This document shows, piece by piece, positions 7,880-19,783 of a DNA stretch of 64,000 nt. The translations under genes were made by a program, and so were the position numbers. The DNA comes from Streptomyces longispororuber (GTDB lineage Bacteria > Actinomycetota > Actinomycetes > Streptomycetales > Streptomycetaceae), in NCBI RefSeq assembly GCF_014656095.1, contig NZ_BNBT01000028.1:1-64000 (forward strand), in the 5' to 3' direction. The first letter of the stretch is position 1. Each line of letters starts with the position of its first letter. The notes beneath the pieces are model-generated. The model did not search any database, had not been told where the DNA came from, and saw only the letters and a list, made by a program, of their open reading frames with translations.

Positions 7880-9751
7880 TTGCGCGTCAGTAGTCACAGG
7901 TCAAGACACCGGCTGGTGGCGGGGCTCACCACCCTGCTGCTGCCCTTCGCCACCCTCGTCGCGCTCTCGGGAAGCGCCGAGGCCGCCCCGGACGCCCCGC
8001 CGAAGGCCGCCGCCGAGGCCGCCGCGGAGGCCACCGCCACGTACGCCAAGACCCAGGACTGGGGCAGCGGCTTCGAGGGCAAGTGGACCGTCAAGAACAC
8101 CGGCACCGCCGCCCTCAGCTCCTGGACCGTCGAGTGGGACTTCCCCTCCGGGACCCGGGTCACCTCCGCCTGGGACGCCACCGTCACCAACTCCGGCAAC
8201 CGCTGGACCGCCAAGAACCTCGGCTGGAACGGCACGCTCGCCCCCGGCGCGTCCGTCACCTTCGGGTTCAACGGCTCCGGCACCGGCAACCCGGACAACT
8301 GCACGCTCAACGGCGAGAGCTGCGACGGCGGCGGCCAGCCCGGCGACAAGCCGCCCTCCGCGCCCGGTGCCCCGACCGCCTCCGACGTCACCGAGACCTC
8401 GGTGAAGCTGGACTGGAAGGCCGCCACCGACGACAAGGGCGTCAAGAATTACGACGTGCTGCGCGACGGCGCCAAGGTCGCCACCGTGACCGGCACCTCG
8501 TACGCCGACTCCGGGCTCACCAAGGGCACCGACTACTCCTACGCCGTCCAGGCCCGCGACACCGCCGACCAGACCGGTCCCGCCAGCGCCTCGGTGAAGG
8601 TGCGCACCAAGGGCGGCGGCCCGGACCCCGACCCCGGTGACAAGGTGAAGCTCGGCTACTTCACCAACTGGGGCGTCTACCAGCGCAACTACCACGTGAA
8701 GAACATCGTGACCTCCGGCTCCGCCGAGAAGATCACGCACATCAACTACGCCTTCGGCAACGTCCAGAACGGCCGCTGCACCATCGGCGACTCCTACGCC
8801 GACTACGAGAAGGCCTACACCGCCGACCAGTCCGTGGACGGCGTGGCCGACACCTGGGACCAGCCGCTGCGCGGCAACTTCAACCAGCTCCGCAAGCTGA
8901 AGGCCAAGTACCCGCACATCAAGGTGCTGTGGTCGTTCGGCGGCTGGACCTGGTCCGGCGGCTTCACCGACGCCATGAAGAACCCGCAGGCGTTCGCCGA
9001 CTCCTGCTACAAGCTGGTCGAGGACCCGCGCTGGGCCGACGTCTTCGACGGCATCGACCTGGACTGGGAGTACCCGAACGCGTGCGGCCTGACCTGTGAC
9101 ACCTCGGGCCCGGCCGTGATGAAGACGATGATGCAGGCGTTCCGGAGCAAGTTCGGCGCCAACAACCTCGTCACCGCCGCCATCACCGCCGACGCCTCCC
9201 CCGGCGGCAAGATCGACTCCGCCGACTACGGCGGCGCCGCGCAGTACACCGACTGGTACAACGTGATGACGTACGACTTCTTCGGCGCCTGGGACGCCAA
9301 GGGCCCGACCGCCCCGCACTCCCCGCTCACCGACTACCCGGGCATCCCGAAGCAGGGCTTCACCTCGGCCGCCGCGATCGACAAGCTCAAGGCCAAGGGC
9401 GTACCGGCCAAGAAGCTGCTGCTCGGCATCGGCTTCTACGGCCGCGGCTGGACCGGCGTCACGCAGAAGGAGCCCGGCGGCACCGCCACCGGCCCCGCGC
9501 AGGGCGCCTACGAGCAGGGCATCGAGGACTACAAGGTCCTGAAGAACTCCTGCCCGTCCAACGGCACCGTGGCGGGCACGGCCTACGCGCACTGCGGCAC
9601 CAACTGGTGGTCGTACGACACCCCCGCGACCGTCCGGGCCAAGATGGCCTGGGCCAAGGAGCAGGGGCTCGGCGGCGCCTTCTTCTGGGAGTTCAGCGGC
9701 GACACCGCCAACGGCGAGCTGGTCACCGCCATCCACGAGGGCCTGAAGTAG
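7880..9751 (+). CDS. secreted modular chitinase (CBM2 - FnIII - GH18)
   Basis: A 623-residue extracellular chitinase that cleaves beta-1,4-linked N-acetylglucosamine chains. Order of parts: Sec signal peptide (about 1-35, ending SAEA), an Ala-rich linker, a family 2 carbohydrate-binding module (about 48-150), a fibronectin type III domain (about 158-245), a Pro/Asp linker, and a GH18 barrel (about 255-620). The catalytic motif is DGIDLDWE with the proton donor Glu397, and the substrate motif SFGGWTWS is present. The TTG start at 7880 is chosen because GAGGAG lies 8 bases upstream and the signal peptide begins there. The architecture resembles the Streptomyces ChiC/chitinase-63 group. Confidence 0.94.
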   Translation: MRVSSHRSRHRLVAGLTTLLLPFATLVALSGSAEAAPDAPPKAAAEAAAEATATYAKTQDWGSGFEGKWTVKNTGTAALSSWTVEWDFPSGTRVTSAWDATVTNSGNRWTAKNLGWNGTLAPGASVTFGFNGSGTGNPDNCTLNGESCDGGGQPGDKPPSAPGAPTASDVTETSVKLDWKAATDDKGVKNYDVLRDGAKVATVTGTSYADSGLTKGTDYSYAVQARDTADQTGPASASVKVRTKGGGPDPDPGDKVKLGYFTNWGVYQRNYHVKNIVTSGSAEKITHINYAFGNVQNGRCTIGDSYADYEKAYTADQSVDGVADTWDQPLRGNFNQLRKLKAKYPHIKVLWSFGGWTWSGGFTDAMKNPQAFADSCYKLVEDPRWADVFDGIDLDWEYPNACGLTCDTSGPAVMKTMMQAFRSKFGANNLVTAAITADASPGGKIDSADYGGAAQYTDWYNVMTYDFFGAWDAKGPTAPHSPLTDYPGIPKQGFTSAAAIDKLKAKGVPAKKLLLGIGFYGRGWTGVTQKEPGGTATGPAQGAYEQGIEDYKVLKNSCPSNGTVAGTAYAHCGTNWWSYDTPATVRAKMAWAKEQGLGGAFFWEFSGDTANGELVTAIHEGLK

Positions 9752-9756
9752 GGCCC

Positions 9757-9789
9757 CGGTGGTCACCGCGCGCACCGCGGTGACCACCG
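9757..9789 (+). terminator. chitinase transcription terminator
   Basis: A perfect 14-base stem has arms at 9757-9770 (CGGTGGTCACCGCG) and 9776-9789 with a 5-base loop, starting 6 bases after the chitinase stop codon. There is no T tract, which is usual for Streptomyces terminators. Confidence 0.8.
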
Positions 9790-9881
9790 CCGGAGCCGCG
9801 GCGGCCGCACCCGGCACCCCGGTGGCCGCCGCGGGCACCCCCGGCCGTGCTCCCGCCCCCTGACACGGCCGGGACCCCGAC

Positions 9882-9922
9882 GAAGCCGGGGAGACGGGAA
9901 CGCCCCCCGTCTCCCCGGCTTC
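9882..9922. terminator. bidirectional terminator between convergent genes
   Basis: A perfect 17-base stem has arms GAAGCCGGGGAGACGGG (9882-9898) and its complement at 9906-9922, with a 7-base loop. It lies 33 bases from the end of the convergent MMPL gene and can stop transcription from both sides. A further imperfect repeat (CGGCCGTG with CACGGCCG, 9841-9870) stands just before it. Confidence 0.8.
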
Positions 9923-9954
9923 TTCCCGCCGCGCGCCGGGCGGCAGGTCCGCGG

Positions 9955-12297
9955 TCAGCGCGGGGACCGCCCGCGCGCGGACGACTGGCCCTCCTGCTCC
10001 GCGTAGGTCCCGTACGACCGGCCGTCCTGCCCCGCGTACGTCCCGTACGACCGGCCGTCCTGCCCCGCGTACGTCCCGTACGGCGGCTGCTGCGCGGGCA
10101 CGGGCGCGGCAGGGCCGGCGCCGTGCGCGGCGGCCCGGCGGCGGCCGGAGCGCGCGGGCCACCAGGTCGCGCGGCCGAGCAGCGCCATCACGGCGGGCAC
10201 CAGCACGATGGACAGGACCAGCGAGGACAGCCCGATGCCGAGCGCGGTGACGAGGCCGATCTCCTGGGTGGCCGGGGACGGGTTGACGGCGAGGCTCGCG
10301 AAGGAGCCCGCGAGGACGGCGCCCGCGGTGACGATGGCCGGGGCCGTGTGCCGCACCGCGGCGGCCACCGCCTGCCGGGTGCTGCCGGGGCGGCCCATCT
10401 CCTCCCGGATGCGGTCGCTGATCAGGATGTTGTAGTCGGTGCCGAGGGCGACGACGAACAGGAACAGCACCAGGGGCAGCGTGAAGGAGACCCCCGGCCG
10501 GTCCAGGAGGTGCTGGAACACCAGGACGCCGGAGCCGAGCGTCGCCGTGAAGCCGAGCCCGATGGCCAGCATCAGGACCAGGGGCGCGAGCAGGCTGCGC
10601 AGCAGGAGCACCAGGATCAGGGCGATCAGCGCCGCCGCCACCGGGAACACCACCCGCAGGTCCTTGCGCACCGCCTCCGACACGTCGGCGAAGATGGCCG
10701 CCTCGCCGGACACGTGGGCCTCGGTGCCGCGCGGCGCCTGCCCCGCCACCACGGACCGCACCTCGCCGGAGATCAGGTCCCGGGCGCGCTGCGACTGCAC
10801 GTCGACGCTGAGGTAGAAGTCGACCTTCGCGGCCGTCCGGTCGCGGTTGAGGACCGGCTCGGCCACCCTGCCGACGCCCTCGACGGCCTTCAGCTTCTCG
10901 GTGAGGCCGGTGAGCTTCGGCGCGTCGAGCCGGACGCCGCGGGCGTCGGAGCCCTCGGCCGCCACGTACACGGTGTGCGGGTGCGAGACCCCGGCGGGCA
11001 GCGAGCGGGAGATCTCCTTCGCGGTCGCCACGGCCGGGGTGTCGTCCGTCCCGGCGTCCGTGCCGTAGTCCATCCGCATCCCGAAGGCGCCCGCGCTGAG
11101 CGCCACCAGCAGTCCGACGCTCGCCACCACGAAGAGCAGCGGGCGGCGGGCCACCCGCTCCCCGAGCCGCGCGCTCAGCCCGGCCCGGGGCTCCTTGCGC
11201 AGCGCCTTGGACGGCCAGAACATGGCGCGCCCGGTCACCGCGAGCAGCGCGGGCATCAGCGTGAGGCTGGCGGCCAGCATCACCAGGACGCACACGGCGA
11301 TGGCCGGGCCGAGCACCTTGAACTGTCCGAAGCTGGCGATCCCCAGGGTGGCGAAGGCGGCCACGATGGTGAGCGCGGCCGAGGCGACGGCGGCGCCGAC
11401 GCGCCCCGCGCAGGCCCCCGCGACGTCCCGCCGGTGCCCGGCGGGGTCGGCCCGCAGCATCTCGCGGAACCGGAACAGCAGGAACAGGAAGTAGTCGATG
11501 CCGATGCCGAGCAGCACCACGGTGATCAGGGACGGCGTCGACGGGTCGATCTTGAAGTCGAACAGCAGGGCCGCGCCGACCACCGCGCCGGTCGCGGCGC
11601 CCCCGACGAGCACCACCGCGATCAGCGGCAGCAGCGCCGCGAGCACGCTGCGGAACGCCAGGACGTTCAGCAGCACGATGAGCCCCATGGTGAGGATGCC
11701 GACGAGCATCTCGGTGGACTCCTGGTCGTCCGCGGTGTCGGCCATGTCCGCGATGCCGCCGGTGAAGCCGGTGCGCAGCCCGGCCCCGGCGAACTCCTTG
11801 CGGGCGTCGTCGCGGAAGTCGCGGTACAGCTCCTGGAGCTCCGGGTCGTTGATGTTGCCGGTGAGCGAGACGGACAGCAGCCGGAAGGAGCCGTCGGGCG
11901 CGTCCGTCAGGGGCGCCACCTTCGGCGTCTGGGAGTGGTCCTTCCACAGGAACGACGGCGTGTCCTCGGTGTTCTCGGCCTTCAGCGGGCGCTTGCCGAG
12001 CACCGCCGCGACCCGGTCGACGCGCTTGCGGTCGCCCGCGGTGAGGTCGTGCCCGTCCTTCCGGGCCACGAGGACGGTGACGGCGTTGTCGTCGGGCTTC
12101 TCGCCGAACTTGTCCTCGGCGACCTGCAGGGCGGCAGCGGAGTCGTAGCTCTTCGGCAGGAAGTTGCCGACGGCGGGCTCGGTGACGCCGAAGATCTTGG
12201 CCTGGCCGACGAGGGTGAGCGCCACGCCGAGCATCACCCACAGCAGGATGACTTTCCAGGCGTGCCGGGCGGCGCCTGCGGTGAGTGATCTGATCAC
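9955..12297 (-). CDS. MMPL-family (RND superfamily) membrane transporter
   Basis: A 780-residue inner-membrane exporter of the MmpL/SCO actinobacterial family, which move lipids or drugs using the proton gradient. One membrane helix near residue 15-35 is followed by a large extracytoplasmic domain, a first six-helix bundle (about 180-370, with GIGIDYFLF carrying the membrane Asp), a second extracytoplasmic loop and a second helix bundle (about 530-710, with ALGTDYNILI). After the last helix is a low-complexity tail with three 11-residue repeats (YGTYAGQDGRS). The gene is divergent from a histidine kinase operon that is a plausible regulator. Confidence 0.9.
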   Translation of the reverse strand: MIRSLTAGAARHAWKVILLWVMLGVALTLVGQAKIFGVTEPAVGNFLPKSYDSAAALQVAEDKFGEKPDDNAVTVLVARKDGHDLTAGDRKRVDRVAAVLGKRPLKAENTEDTPSFLWKDHSQTPKVAPLTDAPDGSFRLLSVSLTGNINDPELQELYRDFRDDARKEFAGAGLRTGFTGGIADMADTADDQESTEMLVGILTMGLIVLLNVLAFRSVLAALLPLIAVVLVGGAATGAVVGAALLFDFKIDPSTPSLITVVLLGIGIDYFLFLLFRFREMLRADPAGHRRDVAGACAGRVGAAVASAALTIVAAFATLGIASFGQFKVLGPAIAVCVLVMLAASLTLMPALLAVTGRAMFWPSKALRKEPRAGLSARLGERVARRPLLFVVASVGLLVALSAGAFGMRMDYGTDAGTDDTPAVATAKEISRSLPAGVSHPHTVYVAAEGSDARGVRLDAPKLTGLTEKLKAVEGVGRVAEPVLNRDRTAAKVDFYLSVDVQSQRARDLISGEVRSVVAGQAPRGTEAHVSGEAAIFADVSEAVRKDLRVVFPVAAALIALILVLLLRSLLAPLVLMLAIGLGFTATLGSGVLVFQHLLDRPGVSFTLPLVLFLFVVALGTDYNILISDRIREEMGRPGSTRQAVAAAVRHTAPAIVTAGAVLAGSFASLAVNPSPATQEIGLVTALGIGLSSLVLSIVLVPAVMALLGRATWWPARSGRRRAAAHGAGPAAPVPAQQPPYGTYAGQDGRSYGTYAGQDGRSYGTYAEQEGQSSARGRSPR
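9983..10082. repeat. 33-bp tandem repeat inside the MMPL gene tail
   Basis: A 33-base unit beginning CGTACGACCGGCC recurs at 10011 and 10044, with partial copies on both sides. It keeps the reading frame and encodes the YGTYAGQDGRS repeats at the C terminus of the transporter, so copy number can change without breaking the gene. Confidence 0.85.
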
Positions 12298-12585
12298 GGT
12301 TCCTCCTGCGGTGGGTCGTGCCCGGTCCCACCGGGCCCTTCCAGCAGATCACCGCCGACCCCGCCCTCTCCTCGGCCTCGGCGACGAAACCGGCCCGGGA
12401 GCAGGGCCGTGGCTCCGCCGCCGGCCAGGACCCTGCTCCCAGACGCGAAGTCCGACCGGAGGAGGACGTTCCCGCGCGGTGCACCGGCTGGAATGGACAG
12501 GACCGACCGGCCGGACGAAGCTGGACCGGTCCGACCGGCGCCGAGGCAGCCGTCCGGTCCGTCCGGCGCCTAAGGAGAACCCGCC
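12298..12585. promoter_or_regulatory. divergent control region of MMPL and kinase genes
   Basis: No gene is supported in these 288 bases. Related elements occur at 12500-12510 (GGACCGACCGG) and 12528-12538 (GGTCCGACCGG), 28 bases apart, and the decamer GGACCGGTCC (12523-12532) is a perfect palindrome overlapping the second. They may be binding sites for the response regulator encoded at 13812. The ribosome site of the kinase is AAGGAG at 12572-12577. Confidence 0.45.
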
Positions 12586-13815
12586 ATGCTCGCCCACCCG
12601 CCCCGGCCCGACGGCCCGGGGCCCAACAGCCGGGACGTCCTGGTGGCCCTCGCCGCCCTGGTCCTCGACCTCACCGGCTACGCGCTGAGCATCCCGACCG
12701 ACGGCGGGTCGTTCAGCGTGGGCGTCGTCACGCTGTTCCTCGTGTGCGCGGCCCCCGTGGTCTGGCACCGGCGCTTCCCGGTCGGCGCCCTGGCCGCCGT
12801 CCTGGTCGGCCAGGTGGCTCTCGCCTCCGTCACCGTCGTCGCCTACCGGCTGCCCATCTGCCTGGTCGTCGCCGTCTTCTCCGTGGCGCGGCTGCGCTCC
12901 GCGCGGGTCACCGCCGCGGCGGCGGCCGGGGCCCTCCTGGTGCTCCAGCTCCCCGGCATCAGCGAACAGGAGGAGCTGGCGCAGGCGGTCTGCGCGGACG
13001 TGGTGGGCGTCGGCATGACGATCGCCGCGGGCTGCGCCGTCCGCCAGTGGCAGCGCCAGCTCGTCGTCCACCGCGAGCTGCTCGCCGACCACGCGGTCGC
13101 CGCCGAGCGCCGCCGCATCGCCCGCGAGCTGCACGACGTCGTCGCCCACCACATCACCGCCATGCAGCTCATGGCGGGCGGCGCCAGGAAGGTCCTGCGC
13201 CACGACGCGGACCTGGCCCAGGACGCCCTGCAGTCGCTGGAGGACTCCGGCCGCCTCGCGCTCGCCGAGATGCGCCAGCTCCTCGACGTCCTGCGCGCCG
13301 ACGACGCCCCCGAGGGCCGCCCGGCCGCCCCCCAGCCCGACGCCGACGACATCCCCCGGGTCGTCGCCGAGTCCCGCCAGGCGGGCGTGGCCACGGACCT
13401 GCGCGTCGACGGCGCACCGCGGGAGCTTCCGCCCACCCTCGGCCTCACCGTCTTCCGCATCGTCCAGGAGGCCCTGACCAACGTACGCAAGCACGCCGGC
13501 GGCGCCCGCGCCACGGTGCGCCTCGACTACGGGGGCGAGCGGCTCACCGTGGAGGTCCGCAACGACGGCTCCGGCTCCGCCCCCGTCCGCGGGGGCCGCT
13601 CCGGCCACGGCCTCGTCGGCATGCGCGAACGCGTGGCCCTGCACGGCGGCACCCTGGAGACGGGCTCCCGGCCCGAGGGCGGCTTCCGTGTCCTCGCGAC
13701 ACTGCCGTTGCCCGCCGACACGGCACGGCCCGCGCACCACGGGCCCGCGGCCGCCGGCACCGGCCACGAGGACGAGACCCCCGCGGACCACGAGCACAGA
13801 ACGGCACTGCGTTGA
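12586..13815 (+). CDS. sensor histidine kinase, NarL/DesK class
   Basis: A 409-residue membrane kinase with about five transmembrane segments in the first 150 residues, a HisKA_3 helix with phospho-acceptor His183 (ARELHDVVAHH) and an HATPase_c domain ending in GHGLVGMRERVALHGG (about 343-358). A charged tail of about 40 residues follows. ATG 12586 has a ribosome site 8 bases upstream. The TGA stop overlaps the TTG start of the regulator gene. It is divergent from the MMPL exporter, which suggests that the pair senses a compound the pump removes. Confidence 0.92.
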   Translation: MLAHPPRPDGPGPNSRDVLVALAALVLDLTGYALSIPTDGGSFSVGVVTLFLVCAAPVVWHRRFPVGALAAVLVGQVALASVTVVAYRLPICLVVAVFSVARLRSARVTAAAAAGALLVLQLPGISEQEELAQAVCADVVGVGMTIAAGCAVRQWQRQLVVHRELLADHAVAAERRRIARELHDVVAHHITAMQLMAGGARKVLRHDADLAQDALQSLEDSGRLALAEMRQLLDVLRADDAPEGRPAAPQPDADDIPRVVAESRQAGVATDLRVDGAPRELPPTLGLTVFRIVQEALTNVRKHAGGARATVRLDYGGERLTVEVRNDGSGSAPVRGGRSGHGLVGMRERVALHGGTLETGSRPEGGFRVLATLPLPADTARPAHHGPAAAGTGHEDETPADHEHRTALR

Positions 13816-14531
13816 CCGAACCGAACAGCCCCCTGACCGTCCTGATCGCCGACGACCAGCCCTTGGTCCGCCGCGGGCTCGCCCTGATCTTCCACGCCGA
13901 CCCCGGCGTACGCGTCGTCGGCGAGGCCGGGGACGGCCGCGAGGCCGTCGACCTGGCGCGGAAGCTGCGCCCCGACGTGGTGCTCATGGACATCCGCATG
14001 CCGCACCTCGACGGCGTCGAGGCCACCGCCCAGCTCACCGCGGAGCTCCCCGAGTGCCGGGTCCTGGCCCTGAGCACCTTCGACATGGACGAGTACGTCG
14101 TCGGCGCGCTGCGCGCGGGCGCCGCGGGCTTCCTGCCCAAGGACGTCTCGCCGGAGGAGCTGGTGGCCGCGGTGCGGACCGTCGACGCGGGCGAGGCGGC
14201 GGTGGCCCCCCGCCTCCTGACCCGCCTGATCTCCGCGTACGTCACCACGCCCCCGCCCCGGCAGGCCGGCCCCGCCCCGCGGACGCGCCCGGACCTGACC
14301 GCCCGCGAGACGGACGTCTGGACCCTCATGGCCAGGGGTTACGACAACACGGAGATCTCCGAGGCGCTGAGGATCAGCCCCTCCACGGTGAAGAACCACG
14401 TCACAGCGCTCTTCGCCAAACTCGGCACCCGCGACCGCGCCCAAGCGGTGATAGCGGCCTACGAAACGGGCCTGGTCCGGCCAGGCGAAGCGGCGGGCCC
14501 GGCGGAAGATCCCAGCCCGTCCGGCGTGTGA
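13812..14531 (+). CDS. LuxR/NarL-family response regulator
   Basis: A 239-residue partner of the upstream kinase. The receiver has phospho-acceptor Asp60 (VLMDIRMP) and the Lys in FLPKDVS; the C-terminal LuxR-type domain (about 160-220) reads LTARETDVWTLMARGYDNTEIS. The start is TTG at 13812, which overlaps the kinase stop by TTGA, and no better in-frame start exists. The last residues and stop codon lie inside a dispersed intergenic repeat (14514 onward), so the C terminus may have been shaped by insertion of that repeat. Confidence 0.92.
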   Translation: MTEPNSPLTVLIADDQPLVRRGLALIFHADPGVRVVGEAGDGREAVDLARKLRPDVVLMDIRMPHLDGVEATAQLTAELPECRVLALSTFDMDEYVVGALRAGAAGFLPKDVSPEELVAAVRTVDAGEAAVAPRLLTRLISAYVTTPPPRQAGPAPRTRPDLTARETDVWTLMARGYDNTEISEALRISPSTVKNHVTALFAKLGTRDRAQAVIAAYETGLVRPGEAAGPAEDPSPSGV

Positions 14532-14600
14532 GGACGAGGCGCGCAGCGCCGAAAGGGGGAAAGGGGCGAAGCCCCCACAGAAGAAAGGACGGGACCAGGG
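14514..14600. repeat. dispersed Streptomyces intergenic repeat, copy A
   Basis: The block beginning AGCCCGTCCGGCGTGTGAGG and continuing through GACGAGGCGC and CGCCGAAA is nearly the same as copies at 26336-26430 and 41074-41170. It contains the stop codon of the response regulator gene. Such repeats are common between Streptomyces genes and may act as terminators or spacers. Confidence 0.7.
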
Positions 14601-14650
14601 GCCGCAGCCCCCGGTGACGGGAAAGGGGCGGGCCTGGGGCCCCGCGAGGC

Positions 14651-15115
14651 CTACGCCACGTTGACCCGCTGCCCCGGCGGCGCGGCCTCCAGCCACGCCA
14701 GGAAGCCGGTCAACGCGTCCTCGCTCATGGCCAGCTCCAGCCGCACCCCCCGGTGCAGACACCCCAGCACGACCGCGTCGGACAGCAGCGCCAGCTCCTC
14801 CTCGCCGTCCGGCGCGCGCCGGTCGACGACCTCGATGGAGGCCCGCTCCAGGACGCGCCGCGGCCGGGGCGCGTACGAGAACACCCGGAACCACTCGATC
14901 CGGTCCCCGTTGTAGCGGGCGACGCCGTACCCCCAGCCCTTGCCGGAGGTGTCCGGGGCCTCGTCCGGCCCCGGGGCGTGCCAGCGCAGGCTGCAGTCGA
15001 AGGTGCCGCCGGAGCGCTGGATGAGTCTGCGGCGCAGCCCGAAGACGAAGAGTCCCAGCAACACCAGCGCGATCAACGCAAGTCCGCACACGAGCAGAAC
15101 GAGGATCATCGGCAC
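14651..15115 (-). CDS. DUF2550 membrane-anchored protein
   Basis: A 154-residue protein with one N-terminal transmembrane helix (about residues 4-26) and a cytoplasmic DUF2550 domain (GTFDCSLRW near 37-45, then GWGYGVARYNGDRIEWFRVF). Function is unknown, but this family is characteristically placed just after the ATP synthase operon in Streptomyces, as here. ATG 15115 is supported by GAGG-type bases upstream. Its gene is separated from atpC by a strong terminator, so it is transcribed on its own. Confidence 0.85.
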   Translation of the reverse strand: MPMILVLLVCGLALIALVLLGLFVFGLRRRLIQRSGGTFDCSLRWHAPGPDEAPDTSGKGWGYGVARYNGDRIEWFRVFSYAPRPRRVLERASIEVVDRRAPDGEEELALLSDAVVLGCLHRGVRLELAMSEDALTGFLAWLEAAPPGQRVNVA

Positions 15116-15212
15116 CGACCTCCTCGCCTCACCACAGTCTCGAACGCTTCGAACAAGACTTCCGACACGGACCGAACAACCGCAACCGCACCCGAAAAAG
15201 CACCTGCATCGC

Positions 15213-15260
15213 CTCAGCCGCGACCCGGTCCGGTGTATTCCGGACCTGGCCGCGGCTGAG
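15213..15260. terminator. terminator after the ATP synthase operon
   Basis: Arms at 15213-15233 and 15240-15260 pair over 21 positions with two mismatches around a 6-base loop (TGTATT). It begins 24 bases after the atpC stop in the direction of transcription. Confidence 0.8.
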
Positions 15261-15283
15261 TCGCGTTACGCCGCGCGCTGGGG

Positions 15284-15658
15284 TCAGCGCGCCGCCACCG
15301 CACGCAGTCGGACGTCGGCGCGCCGCTCGGCGGAGGCGTCGGCCTCCGACTTGGCACGCTCGAGCGCCCGCTCCGCACGCTGGACGTCGATCTCGTCGGA
15401 GAGCTCGGCGACCTCGGCGAGCAACGACAGCTTGTTGTCCGCGAACGAGATGAATCCGCCGTGCACCGCGGCGACGACGGTGTTGCCGTCGCTCGTCCGA
15501 ATGGTCACCGGGCCCGACTCCAGCACACCGAGCAGCGGCTGGTGACCGGGCATGACGCCGATGTCGCCGGACGTGGTGCGCGCGACGACCAGGGTGGCCT
15601 CGCCGGACCAGACGCTGCGGTCCGCGGCGACCAGCTCGACATGCAGCTCAGCAGCCAA
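15284..15658 (-). CDS. atpC: ATP synthase subunit epsilon
   Basis: A 124-residue subunit of the F1 central stalk that couples rotation to catalysis and can inhibit ATP hydrolysis. The N-terminal beta-sandwich contains GDIGVMPGHQPLLGVLESGPV (in part, about residues 31-50), and a helical C-terminal region follows. It is the last gene of the atp operon, 130 bases after atpD, and is followed by the operon terminator. Confidence 0.97.
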   Translation of the reverse strand: MAAELHVELVAADRSVWSGEATLVVARTTSGDIGVMPGHQPLLGVLESGPVTIRTSDGNTVVAAVHGGFISFADNKLSLLAEVAELSDEIDVQRAERALERAKSEADASAERRADVRLRAVAAR

Positions 15659-15788
15659 GGGTGGCTCCTCGGGTCACCACCCGGCGGTTCAGCCGGGTGT
15701 TGGGTCAAATTCTACGGGGCGTGGGGGGAGGGGCGGGACACGGTCCCCGCGAGGGCCGTGCCCGCCCCTCCGCCGAGAGTCACGGGAC

Positions 15789-18142
<2,354 letters not shown>

Positions 18143-18163
18143 GAGTCAGGTCCCTTCCCTACG

Positions 18164-19753
18164 TCACTTGGCGGCGGCCGGAGCGTCCTCGCCGAGAAGC
18201 TTCCCGTCCGAGGTCTCGAACTGCTTCTTGAAGTCCGCGATGGCGTCGGCGACGGCCGTGAGGGTGTCGTCCGACATCTTGCCGCCCTCCTTGATGGAGG
18301 TCATGAGGCCCTGCTCCTTGCGGTGCAGGTACTCCAGGAGCTCCTTCTCGAAGCGGCGGATGTCGGCGACGGGGACGTCGTCCATCTTGCCGGTGGTACC
18401 GGCCCACACGGAGACGACCTGGTCCTCGGTCGACATCGGCTGGTACTGGGCCTGCTTCAGCAGCTCGACCATGCGCTGGCCGCGCTCGAGCTGGGCCTTG
18501 GACGCGGCGTCCAGGTCCGAACCGAAGGCGGCGAACGCCTCCAGCTCACGGAACTGGGCGAGGTCCACGCGCAGTCGGCCGGAGACCTGCTTCATCGCCT
18601 TGTGCTGCGCCGAGCCACCGACTCGGGACACGGAGATACCGACGTTCAGGGCGGGGCGCTGACCGGCGTTGAACAGGTCCGACTCCAGGAAGCACTGGCC
18701 GTCGGTGATGGAGATGACGTTGGTCGGGATGAACGCCGACACGTCGTTCGCCTTGGTCTCGACGATCGGCAGACCGGTCATCGAGCCCTTGCCCATCTCG
18801 TCCGAGAGCTTCGCGCAGCGCTCGAGCAGACGGGAGTGCAGGTAGAAGACGTCACCCGGGTAGGCCTCGCGCCCCGGCGGGCGGCGCAGGAGCAGGGAGA
18901 CGGCACGGTAGGCGTCGGCCTGCTTCGACAGGTCGTCGAAGATGATGAGGACGTGCTTGCCCTCGTACATCCAGTGCTGGCCGATGGCGGAACCGGTGTA
19001 GGGGGCCAGGTACTTGAAGCCCGCCGGGTCCGACGCCGGGGCGGCGACGATGGTCGTGTACTCCAGGGCGCCGGCCTCTTCGAGCGCACCACGCACGGAG
19101 GCGATGGTGGAACCCTTCTGACCGATGGCGACGTAGATGCAGCGGACCTGCTTGTTCACGTCGCCCGAGCGCCAGTTGTCGCGCTGGTTGATGATGGTGT
19201 CGACGGCCAGGGCGGTCTTGCCGGTCTGGCGGTCACCGATGATGAGCTGGCGCTGGCCGCGGCCGATCGGGGTCATCGCGTCGACGGCCTTGTAGCCCGT
19301 CTCCATCGGCTCGTGCACCGACTTGCGCTGCATGACCGTGGGGGCCTGCAGCTCGAGGGCGCGGCGGCCGGACGTCTCGATCTCGCCGAGGCCGTCGATC
19401 GGGTTGCCGAGCGGGTCGACGACGCGGCCGAGGTAGCCCTCGCCCACCGCGACCGACAGGACCTCGCCGGTGCGCTGCACCGACTGGCCCTCCTCGATGC
19501 CGCTGAACTCACCGAGGATGATCGAACCGATCTCGCGCTCTTCCAGGTTCAGCGCGAGACCGAGGGTCCCGTCCTCGAACTTCAGCAGTTCGTTGGCCAT
19601 GGCCGAGGGCAGGCCCTCGACCTTCGCGATGCCATCGCCGGCCAGGGTGACCGTACCGACCTCCTCGCGCGAGGCCGCGTCCGGCTTGTACGCCTGGACA
19701 AAGTTCTCCAGCGCGTCCCGGATCTCCTCCGGCCGGATCGTGAGCTCCGCCAT
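18164..19753 (-). CDS. atpA: ATP synthase subunit alpha
   Basis: A 529-residue non-catalytic nucleotide-binding F1 subunit. Walker A GDRQTGKT sits near residue 172-179, and the family signature around PAVNVG-type sequence appears as [20 protein letters not shown] 19753 begins the conserved [11 protein letters not shown]; the frame stays open 28 codons upstream but that part is encoded by an intergenic hairpin. A 120-base gap separates it from atpH, unusually long for this operon. Confidence 0.98.
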   Translation of the reverse strand: MAELTIRPEEIRDALENFVQAYKPDAASREEVGTVTLAGDGIAKVEGLPSAMANELLKFEDGTLGLALNLEEREIGSIILGEFSGIEEGQSVQRTGEVLSVAVGEGYLGRVVDPLGNPIDGLGEIETSGRRALELQAPTVMQRKSVHEPMETGYKAVDAMTPIGRGQRQLIIGDRQTGKTALAVDTIINQRDNWRSGDVNKQVRCIYVAIGQKGSTIASVRGALEEAGALEYTTIVAAPASDPAGFKYLAPYTGSAIGQHWMYEGKHVLIIFDDLSKQADAYRAVSLLLRRPPGREAYPGDVFYLHSRLLERCAKLSDEMGKGSMTGLPIVETKANDVSAFIPTNVISITDGQCFLESDLFNAGQRPALNVGISVSRVGGSAQHKAMKQVSGRLRVDLAQFRELEAFAAFGSDLDAASKAQLERGQRMVELLKQAQYQPMSTEDQVVSVWAGTTGKMDDVPVADIRRFEKELLEYLHRKEQGLMTSIKEGGKMSDDTLTAVADAIADFKKQFETSDGKLLGEDAPAAAK

Positions 19754-19783
19754 CTGGGTTCCCTGCTCTCCTTGTTGGGCCCG

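Noticed and set aside
7901..12484. Minus-strand open frame of 1527 codons across the chitinase and MMPL genes
   Set aside because: It overlaps two well-supported genes, one antisense and one in another frame; it is open only because high-GC sequence rarely contains stops.
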